NCBI RefSeq assembly: GCF_000261685.1
Contig: NZ_AJQE01000060.1
Span: 1-47,777, forward strand
Length of the DNA stretch: 47,777 nucleotides
Origin: Bradyrhizobium genomosp. I (2014)
GTDB lineage: Bacteria > Pseudomonadota > Alphaproteobacteria > Rhizobiales > Xanthobacteraceae
Reading direction: 5' to 3'
The notes beneath the pieces are model-generated. The model saw only the letters and a program-made list of their open reading frames with translations. It ran no database searches and was not told the origin of the DNA. Shown one piece after another: positions 39,761 to 47,777 of this stretch. Position 1 is the stretch's first letter, and every line of letters starts with the position of its first letter. Both the position numbers and the translations under genes were made by a program.

Positions 39761-40702
39761 ATGCTGGGTTATCTTATTCGCCGCGTTCTGGCCGCGGTGC
39801 CCGTGATGGGCGTCGTCGCGCTGTTCGTGTTCCTGCTGCTCCGGCTGACGCCCGGCGATCCCGCCGCGATTCTCGCCGGCGACAACGCGACGCCGGAACG
39901 GCTCGAGCGCATCCGCACCTCGCTCGGCCTCAACGAGCCGCTGATCGTGCAGTTCATCACCTGGGTGAACAAGCTGCTGCACGGCGATCTCGGGACCTCG
40001 CTGATCTCCAACCTGCCGGTGATGAAGATGATCGGCCAGCGCGTCGAGCCCTCGATCTCGATCGCGTTGTCGACCATCATCCTCGCCGTAATCGTCGCCG
40101 TTCCCTTGGGGGTGATCGCGGCGTGGAAGCACGGCACCTGGATCGATCGCTTCGTGATGGGCCTGTCCGTGCTCGGCTTCTCGGTGCCGGTGTTCGTGGT
40201 CGGCTATGTCCTGATCCAGATCTTCGCCATCGACCTGCGCTGGGTTCCGGTGCAAGGCTTTAAGAGCATCAGCGCCGGCTTCGGGTCGTTCTTCGAGCGC
40301 ATCATCCTGCCGACCTGCGCACTGTCCTTCATCTACATCGCCCTGATCGCGCGCATGACGCGCGCGGCGATGCTCGACGTGCTCGGCGAAGATTACGTGC
40401 GAACAGCGCGTGCGAAGGGCATCAACGAGGTCGCTGTGATGATGCGCCATGCGCTGCGCAACGCCGCGGTGCCCGTGATTACCGTGATCGGCACCGGCTT
40501 TGCGCTGTTGATTTCCGGTGTCGTCGTCACCGAGAGCGTGTTCAACATCCCCGGCATCGGCCGCCTCACCGTCGATGCGGTGCTGGCGCGCGACTATCCG
40601 GTGATCCAGGCAATGATCCTGCTGACGTCGCTGATCTATGTCGTTGTCAATCTTCTCATCGACGTTGCCTACACCCTGCTTGATCCCCGAATCCGATACT
40701 GA
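39761..40702 (+). CDS. ABC transporter permease, DppB/OppB type
   Basis: 313 residues from ATG 39761. It has the N-terminal signature MLGYLIRRVLAAVPVM of DppB-type permeases, the periplasmic LTPGDPAAIL and ERIRTSLGLNEPLIVQF block, about six helices, and the EAA loop RTARAKGINEVAVMMRHALRNAAVP near 214-238. The C-terminus ends LLDPRIRY, typical of the family. It forms the membrane channel with the next gene. It starts 179 bp after the DadA-like gene; that gap shows no terminator, so the riboswitch-led message could continue into it, or a separate promoter may lie there. Confidence 0.93.
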   Translation: MLGYLIRRVLAAVPVMGVVALFVFLLLRLTPGDPAAILAGDNATPERLERIRTSLGLNEPLIVQFITWVNKLLHGDLGTSLISNLPVMKMIGQRVEPSISIALSTIILAVIVAVPLGVIAAWKHGTWIDRFVMGLSVLGFSVPVFVVGYVLIQIFAIDLRWVPVQGFKSISAGFGSFFERIILPTCALSFIYIALIARMTRAAMLDVLGEDYVRTARAKGINEVAVMMRHALRNAAVPVITVIGTGFALLISGVVVTESVFNIPGIGRLTVDAVLARDYPVIQAMILLTSLIYVVVNLLIDVAYTLLDPRIRY

Positions 40703-40719
40703 GGCAAGGAAGAACACAA

Positions 40720-41606
40720 ATGTCGGTCGATACCCTTCCCCAGTCGTCGATTCCGATCACGTCGCCGCTGCGGCCGCGATTCGGGTTCCTCACCTCGACG
40801 CCCATCATCGCCACGGCGACAGTCCTGCTCACGTTGATCGTGGTGATCTCGATCCTCGCGCCGCTGATCGCGCCGCATGATCCGATCCAGCTCGCGCCGT
40901 CGCAGCGGCTCAAGCCCGCCTCCGCGCAATTCCTGCTCGGCACCGACGCCTACGGCCGCGACCTGTTGTCGCGCGTGATCTATGGCGGCCGCGTCTCGCT
41001 TCTGATCGGCATCGGCTCGGCGATCCTGTCGATCGCCATCGGGCTCGCGATCGGCCTCGTCTCCGGCTTCTTCAAGCTGGTCGATTCCGTCCTGATGCGC
41101 GTGATGGACGGCCTGATGGCGATGCCGAGCGTCCTACTCGCGATCGCCGTGGTCTCGCTGTCCGGCGCCAGCATCTGGACCGTGCTGATCGCGATCACGA
41201 TTCCGGAGATCCCGCGCGTGGCGCGCCTGGTGCGCTCGGTCGTGCTGTCGGCGCGCGAGGAGCCTTACGTCGAGGCAGCGATCTCGGTCGGCTCCAGCCT
41301 GCCGAAGATCATGTGGCGCCACCTGATGCCGAACACGATCGCGCCGCTGATCGTCCAGGGCACCTATGTCTGCGCGAGCGCCATCCTCACCGAGGCCATC
41401 CTCTCCTTCCTCGGCGCCGGCATCTCGCCGGAGACGCCGACCTGGGGCAACATCATGGCCGAGGGCCGCCAGTACTTCCAGATCAAGCCGTCGCTGATCT
41501 TCTGGCCGGGCCTTTTGCTCTCGATCGCCATCCTCAGCATCAACCTGATCGGCGACGCCGCCCGCGACGCACTCGATCCGCGCATGAAGCAGCGGGAAGG
41601 CAAGTG

Positions 41607-41607
<1 letters not shown>
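40720..41607 (+). CDS. ABC transporter permease, DppC/OppC type
   Basis: 295 residues from ATG 40720, 17 bp after its partner. It begins with the OppC_N helix (PIIATATVLLTLIVVISILAPLIAPHDP), followed by the signature LLGTDAYGRDLLSRVIYGGRVSLLIG. The EAA loop is EAAISVGSSLPKIMWRHLMPNTIAP near 186-210. The C-terminus DAARDALDPRMKQREGK is standard. It completes the heterodimeric peptide-type channel. Its TGA overlaps the ATG of the ATPase gene. Confidence 0.93.
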
Positions 41608-43271
<1,664 letters not shown>

Positions 43272-43280
43272 CGACGTTCA

Positions 43281-43414
43281 CGGTGTCGTCGCGGCGAACG
43301 CCGGGAGCCATACCGCGGAATCTATCGACAGTATGTGGGGCCAATCCCGAACGACCAATCTTCGCCAATCTCCTTCCTGGGGTTATGGGCCCCGCGTTCG
43401 CGGGGACGACACCG
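43281..43414. repeat. Inverted-repeat intergenic element of Bradyrhizobium type
   Basis: The left arm CGGTGTCGTCGCGGCGAACG... (43281-43312) and the right arm ...GTTCGCGGGGACGACACCG (43384-43414) are inverted copies over about 31 bp, enclosing some 70 bp. Elements with GGCGAACGCCGGGA and CCCGCGTTCGCGGGGACGAC ends recur between genes in this genus. It lies inside the gene cluster, between the ATPase and the M81 gene, so the downstream genes may need their own promoter. Confidence 0.8.
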
Positions 43415-43566
43415 AGAGCGTGATTGGCGGAGCGGCCCACGACGCGCACCGCATCCGCAGCATTCCCAAAACGTCTTGACCCTATGCACGATGCGATTGC
43501 TTCCCGGCTTGCTCTTGCGGCAAGGCCGGGGCTAACGTCGCGCACTTTCAATCGGGACTGAACTGA

Positions 43567-45072
43567 ATGACACGCATCGCCGTCGGCGGCTTCCTGCACG
43601 AGACCAACACCTTCGCCCCGACCAAGGCGACATTCGCGGACTTCCAGCATGGCGGCGGCTGGCCGGCGATGACGCAAGGTGCCGACGTCTTGAAGGTGAT
43701 GCGCCGCATCAATGTCGGCCTCGCCGGCTTCGTCGACAGCGCCGATGCCAATGGCTGGGAACTCGTTCCGACGATTGCCTGCGGGGCGAGCCCCTCGGCC
43801 CACGTCACCAAGGATGCCTTCGAACGCATCGTGAAGGTGATGGTCGACGGCATCAAAGCCGCCGGGCCGATCGATGCGGTTTATCTCGACCTGCACGGCG
43901 CCATGGTGACGGAGCATCTCGACGACGGCGAAGGCGAGATCCTGGCGCGCGTGCGCCGCGTCATCGGCAAGGATGTTCCGCTCGTCACCAGCCTCGATCT
44001 CCATGCCAACGTCACGCCCGACATGATCGAGCATGCCGACGCGCTGATCGCCTACCGCACCTATCCGCATGTCGACATGGCCGAGACCGGCCGCGCCTGC
44101 GCCGGGCACCTCGCGCTGCTGCTGAAGACCAAGCAGCGCTTCGCAAAGGCGTTCCGGCAATTGCCGTTCCTGATTCCGATCAGCTGGCAATGCACCAACG
44201 ATCAGCCCACCAAAGGCATCTACGAGAAGCTCGCCGCGCTGGAGGGCGATGTGGTTCCAACGCTGTCTTTCGCGCCCGGCTTCCCCGCTGCCGATTTCCG
44301 CGATTGTGGGCCAAGCGTGTTCGCTTATGGCAAGACGCAAGCGGACGCCGACCGCGCGGCCGATGCGATCGTGAAGCTGATCGAAGGCCACGAGGACGAT
44401 TTCGACGGCAAGATCTGGTCGCCTGACGATGGCGTGCGCCATGCCATGCAACTTGCGAAGAATGCGAGCAAGCCGATCATCATCGCCGATACCCAGGACA
44501 ATCCCGGCGCCGGCGGCGATTCCGACACCACGGGCATGCTGCGCGCGCTGGTGCGCAACAAGGCGAGCGCCGCGACCGGCGCGATTTACGATCCGGAATC
44601 GGCCAGGGCCGCGCATGCGGCCGGCGTCGGCGCCACCGTGACGCTCTCGCTCGGCGGCAAGTCCGGCATTCCCGGCGACGAGCCCTATCGCGAGACCTTC
44701 CTGGTCGAAAAGCTCTCCGACGGCCGCTTCACTGCACCCGGTCCCTATTACGGCGGCCGCGAGATGGAGATGGGACCGTCCGCGTGCCTTCGCATCGGCG
44801 ACGTCCGCGTCGTCGTCTCCTCTCACAAGGCCCAGCTCGCCGACCAGGCAATGTACCGCTATGTCGGCATCGAACCGACGCGAGAGAAGATCCTGGTCAA
44901 CAAGAGCTCGGTGCACTTCCGTGCCGATTTCGAGCCGATCGCGGCGAAGCTCCTGATCTGCGCCGCCCCCGGCGCGATGCCGGCCGACACCGCCTCCCTG
45001 CCCTGGACGAAGCTGCGCCCCGGCGTCCGCATCAAGCCGAACGGCCCCGTTTTCACGCCTCCCTCACGCTAA
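43567..45072 (+). CDS. M81-family metallopeptidase (MlrC/microcystinase C-like)
   Basis: 501 residues from ATG 43567. The N-terminal M81 domain (DUF1485, about 1-290) shows the start RIAVGGFLHETNTFAPTKATF and the metal-binding D-x-H pairs DLHGAMV and DLHANVT, then YRTYPHVDMAETG. The C-terminal MlrC domain (about 300-480) carries IIIADTQDNPGAGGDSDTTGMLRAL and the closing KSSVHFRADFEPIA. MlrC of sphingomonads cleaves the last tetrapeptide of microcystin breakdown; most M81 proteins in rhizobia have unknown natural substrates, probably small peptides or amides. It is followed 13 bp later by the M20 gene. Confidence 0.92.
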   Translation: MTRIAVGGFLHETNTFAPTKATFADFQHGGGWPAMTQGADVLKVMRRINVGLAGFVDSADANGWELVPTIACGASPSAHVTKDAFERIVKVMVDGIKAAGPIDAVYLDLHGAMVTEHLDDGEGEILARVRRVIGKDVPLVTSLDLHANVTPDMIEHADALIAYRTYPHVDMAETGRACAGHLALLLKTKQRFAKAFRQLPFLIPISWQCTNDQPTKGIYEKLAALEGDVVPTLSFAPGFPAADFRDCGPSVFAYGKTQADADRAADAIVKLIEGHEDDFDGKIWSPDDGVRHAMQLAKNASKPIIIADTQDNPGAGGDSDTTGMLRALVRNKASAATGAIYDPESARAAHAAGVGATVTLSLGGKSGIPGDEPYRETFLVEKLSDGRFTAPGPYYGGREMEMGPSACLRIGDVRVVVSSHKAQLADQAMYRYVGIEPTREKILVNKSSVHFRADFEPIAAKLLICAAPGAMPADTASLPWTKLRPGVRIKPNGPVFTPPSR

Positions 45073-45085
45073 CTGGACGGACCCT

Positions 45086-46258
45086 ATGCCCACGATTGAT
45101 CGCATCGACGGCTATGCCGACGAACTCACCGCTATCAGGCGCGACCTCCATGCTCATCCCGAGATCGGCTTCGAGGAACTGCGCACCTCCGGCATCGTCG
45201 CCGACAAGCTGAAGAGCTGGGGCATCGAGGTGCATCGCGGCCTCGGTGGCACCGGCGTGATCGGCGTCATCAAGGGCAAGGGGACGGGCGGCAAGCGCAT
45301 CGGCCTGCGCGCCGACATGGACGCGCTGCCGATGGAGGAGAACACCAATCTGAAGTGGAGTTCGAAAATCCCCGGCCGCTTCCACGGCTGCGGCCATGAC
45401 GGCCACACCACCATGCTGCTCGGCACCGCGCGCTATCTCGCCGAGACCAGGAACTTCGACGGCACCGTGCACCTGATCTTCCAGCCGGCCGAGGAAGGCC
45501 TCGGCGGCGCGCGCGCCATGATCAAGGACGGCTTGTTCGAGAAGTTTCCCTGCGACGAGCTCTACGGCCTGCACAACGCGCCCGACCTCAACCACGGTGA
45601 GATCGCGATCCTGCCCGGCCCCGCGATGGCCAGCGCCGACTTCTTCGACCTCCGCATCACCGGCTACGGCGCGCATGGCGCAATGCCCGAACGCTCCAAG
45701 GACGCGGTGATCATCGCGACCACGCTGGCGCAGGCGATCCAGACCATCGTCAGCCGCAACGTCGAGCCGCTGCAGGCCGCCGTCATCTCGATCACACAGA
45801 TTCACGCCGGTTCCGCCTACAACGTCATTCCCGGCGACGCGCATCTTTGCGGCACCATCCGCACCTTCTCGAAGGAAGTCCGCACCCTGATCGCCGAACG
45901 CATCCGCACGATCTGCGCCGGCATCGCGAGCGCCTATAGTTGCGTGATCGACGTCGACATCCGCGATACCTTCGACGTGCTGGTCAACCAGGTCGAGCAG
46001 TCCAAGGTGGTCGAGGAGGTCGCGCGCACCATCGTCGATCCCGCCAACGTGATCACCCGGACCCAGCCGAAGATGGGCAGCGAGGATTTTGCCGACATGC
46101 TGCAGACTATTCCCGGCGCCTATTTCTGGGTCGGCCATGACGGCGCGGTGCCCGTGCACAATCCCGGCTTCGTGCTCGACGACAAGATCCTGCCAATCGG
46201 CGCCAGCATGTTCGCCCGCATCATCGAGACGCGCATGCCGGTGGGAGCCCATGCATAA
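45086..46258 (+). CDS. M20-family amidohydrolase (hippurate hydrolase/N-acyl amino acid hydrolase type)
   Basis: 390 residues from ATG 45086. Metal and catalytic motifs are intact: RRDLHAHPEIGFEE (18-31), LRADMDALPM, the cysteine-containing zinc motif GCGHDGHTTMLLG near 101-113, the general base QPAEEGLGG near 137-145, and the C-terminal histidine loop FWVGHDGAVPVHNPGF. The dimerisation domain lies at about 185-295. This branch includes hippurate hydrolase, which releases glycine from N-benzoylglycine, and indole-acetyl amino acid hydrolases. Hydrolysis of N-acyl amino acids fits both the importer and the upstream glycine riboswitch. Its end overlaps the amidase start by 8 bp. Confidence 0.93.
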   Translation: MPTIDRIDGYADELTAIRRDLHAHPEIGFEELRTSGIVADKLKSWGIEVHRGLGGTGVIGVIKGKGTGGKRIGLRADMDALPMEENTNLKWSSKIPGRFHGCGHDGHTTMLLGTARYLAETRNFDGTVHLIFQPAEEGLGGARAMIKDGLFEKFPCDELYGLHNAPDLNHGEIAILPGPAMASADFFDLRITGYGAHGAMPERSKDAVIIATTLAQAIQTIVSRNVEPLQAAVISITQIHAGSAYNVIPGDAHLCGTIRTFSKEVRTLIAERIRTICAGIASAYSCVIDVDIRDTFDVLVNQVEQSKVVEEVARTIVDPANVITRTQPKMGSEDFADMLQTIPGAYFWVGHDGAVPVHNPGFVLDDKILPIGASMFARIIETRMPVGAHA

Positions 46259-47672
46259 GAAGAGTGCCGAAGAGGCGGTCACCTCGCTGCACGATCTCTC
46301 CGCGGTCGATCTGATCGCGGGCTATCGCGCCAAGCAGTTCTCGCCGAGCGAGGTGCTGGAGGACGTGCTCGCGCACGTCGCTGCGTGGGAACCGGATCTG
46401 AAGGCGCTCTATGCATTCGATCCCGACGGCGCGCGCGAGGCCGCCAAGGCCTCGACCGCGCGCTGGACCGGCGGCGAGCCGTCCGGCGCGCTCGACGGCG
46501 TGCCTGTCACGGTGAAGGACAACATCGCGACCAAGGGTGTACCGGTGCCGCTCGGCGCGGCCAGTGTCAGGCTCGTGCCAGCCGAGAAGGACGCCCCGCC
46601 GGCTGCGCGGCTGCGCGAGGCCGGCGCGGTCATCTTCGCCAAGACCACCATGCCCGATTACGGCATGCTGTCCTCCGGTCTCTCCAGCTTCCATGCGCTG
46701 GCGCGCAATCCCTGGGACCTCTCCAAGAATCCCGGTGGTTCCAGCGCGGGCGCAGGCGCTGCCGCAGCGGCCGGCTATGGTCCCTTGCATCTCGGCACCG
46801 ATATCGGCGGCTCGGTCCGCCTGCCCGCCGCTTGGTGCGGCCTCGTCGGCCTGAAACCGAGCTTCGGCCGCGTGCCGATCGATCCCACCTATGTCGGCCG
46901 CGTTGCCGGCCCGATGACGCGCACGGTCGACGACTGCGCGCTGATGATGAGCGTGATCGCAAAGCCCGACCGGCGCGACGGCATGAGCCTGCCCGCCGAG
47001 CCGCTCAACTGGAGGGGGCTGGACAAGTCGCCGCGGAAACTGCGCATCGGCCTGATGCTCGATCCCGGCTGCGGCCTGCCGCTGGAGAAGCCGGTGCGCG
47101 AGGTCGCGGTGAAGGCCGCCAAGGCCTTCGAATCCGCAGGCAGCGTCGTGACCGAAGTGGACGGCATTCTCACGCGCGAAATGCTCGACGGCCTCGACAA
47201 TTTCTGGCGCGCGCGGATGTGGGACGATCTGTCGAAGCTGACGCCGGCCGAGCAGGCGAAGGTGCTGCCCTATATCTTCAAGTGGGGCGAGTCCGGTGCC
47301 AAGCTCTCCGGCGTCGACGTCATCCGCGGCTTCAATCAGACCATGGCGATTCGAGCCGCGGCTTCAAAGCTGTTCTGCGAGTTCGACTACGTGATCTCGC
47401 CGACCGCACCGAACGTGAACTATGCGGCGGAATGGGCCTCGCCGACCAACGATCCCATGAAGCCGTTCGAGCACATCGCCTATACCGTGCCGTGGAATAT
47501 GTCGGAGAACCCGGCGATCTCCGTCAACGGCGGCTTCGACGCCAAGGGCTTTCCGATCGGCGTGCAGATCGTCGGCCGCCGCTTCGACGACATCGGCGTG
47601 CTCGGCATGGCCAAGGCATTCGAGGGCCTGCGTGGTCCGCAGCGGCCCTGGCCCAGGCCGCCGGCGAAGTAA
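46251..47672 (+). CDS. Amidase (amidase-signature family)
   Basis: 473 residues from ATG 46251, overlapping the preceding gene by 8 bp, so translation is coupled. The Ser-cisSer-Lys triad is present: Lys89 in PVTVKDNIA, the cis-Ser in NPGGSSAGAGA (164/165) and the nucleophile Ser188 in GTDIGGSVRLPA. The length and the C-terminal block YVISPTAPNVNY ... ISVNGGFDAKGFPIGVQIVG are normal. It hydrolyses amide bonds of small amides or peptide amides in the cytoplasm. It is the last visible gene of the cluster. Confidence 0.93.
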   Translation: MHKKSAEEAVTSLHDLSAVDLIAGYRAKQFSPSEVLEDVLAHVAAWEPDLKALYAFDPDGAREAAKASTARWTGGEPSGALDGVPVTVKDNIATKGVPVPLGAASVRLVPAEKDAPPAARLREAGAVIFAKTTMPDYGMLSSGLSSFHALARNPWDLSKNPGGSSAGAGAAAAAGYGPLHLGTDIGGSVRLPAAWCGLVGLKPSFGRVPIDPTYVGRVAGPMTRTVDDCALMMSVIAKPDRRDGMSLPAEPLNWRGLDKSPRKLRIGLMLDPGCGLPLEKPVREVAVKAAKAFESAGSVVTEVDGILTREMLDGLDNFWRARMWDDLSKLTPAEQAKVLPYIFKWGESGAKLSGVDVIRGFNQTMAIRAAASKLFCEFDYVISPTAPNVNYAAEWASPTNDPMKPFEHIAYTVPWNMSENPAISVNGGFDAKGFPIGVQIVGRRFDDIGVLGMAKAFEGLRGPQRPWPRPPAK

Positions 47673-47758
47673 GACGCTCTCGTCATCTCGGGAAGCGCGC
47701 CCTTTAGGCGCAAGCCCGAATGACTTGGGACAGGCAGCATGCGGCGCCTCTTGCTTAC

Positions 47759-47777
47759 CCTCCCCTGGAGGGGGAGG
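47759..47777. repeat. Hairpin-forming GC element at the window edge
   Basis: CCTCCCC (47759-47765) pairs with GGGGAGG (47771-47777). Short palindromes of the form CCCTCCCCTGGAGGGGGAGGG are common between genes in Bradyrhizobium. It is cut off by the window, so the full element and its role cannot be judged. Confidence 0.45.

Overview
The window looks like chromosomal DNA of a Bradyrhizobium-like alphaproteobacterium (order Hyphomicrobiales, formerly Rhizobiales). The evidence is the very GC-rich coding DNA, the gene families present (DUF3126, DUF5680, tandem PilZ, transglutaminase-like cysteine peptidase, many peptide/polyamine-type ABC importers), CtrA-type TTAA-N7-TTAA boxes, and several intergenic palindromes of the kind scattered through Bradyrhizobium genomes. 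Genus assignment is inference from these traits; no rRNA is present. One tRNA gene, tRNA-Leu(UAA), was found. There is no insertion sequence, CRISPR array, phage or replication origin.

Layout. 1-5.3 kb: small metabolic and hypothetical genes (cupin, VOC protein, serine hydrolase, zinc alcohol dehydrogenase with DUF5680, SnoaL-like). 5.6-9.6 kb: tandem-PilZ protein, LapG-like transglutaminase-family peptidase, two small-RNA-like elements with an exposed C-rich loop and a terminator hairpin, and a CYTH-CHAD protein. 9.9-13.1 kb: exported amidohydrolase, HdeD-like membrane protein, a decayed glutaminase and a small membrane protein. 13.1-19.1 kb: an FCD-type GntR regulator divergent from a complete polyamine-type ABC importer operon ending in an Asp/Glu/hydantoin racemase, closed by a terminator. 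19.2-25.4 kb: envelope, exported and housekeeping genes (coiled-coil membrane protein, Gly/Tyr-rich exported protein, RMF-like mini-protein, gamma-carbonic anhydrase, FAD monooxygenase, DUF3126, cysE). 25.6-34.8 kb: polytopic membrane protein, a low-GC lipoprotein gene bordered by degenerate repeats, alpha/beta hydrolase, a zinc-finger plus FAD monooxygenase pair, tRNA-Leu and a Bcr/CflA-type efflux pump.

34.8-47.7 kb is the most coherent block. A family-5 peptide-binding protein is divergent from an M20 carboxypeptidase-like enzyme. A tandem glycine riboswitch follows, then a DadA-like FAD amino acid oxidoreductase, DppB- and DppC-like permeases, a fused DppD-DppF ATPase, an M81 (MlrC-like) metallopeptidase, an M20 amidohydrolase of the hippurate hydrolase type, and an amidase. 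Together they read as a system for importing peptide or N-acyl amino acid amides, hydrolysing them, and oxidising the released amino acid, with glycine as the sensed metabolite. The riboswitch and family calls are strong; the shared substrate is inference.

Points most worth following up: the glycine riboswitch on a DadA-like gene heading the uptake/hydrolysis cluster; the two covarying sRNA-like elements at 7.2 and 7.7 kb; a CRP-like palindrome plus a 14-bp terminator between two convergent genes at 19.7-19.9 kb; a three-unit 16-bp tandem repeat spanning a stop codon and leader at 18.24 kb; paired CtrA boxes at 21.95 kb; and a glutaminase pseudogene at 12 kb.
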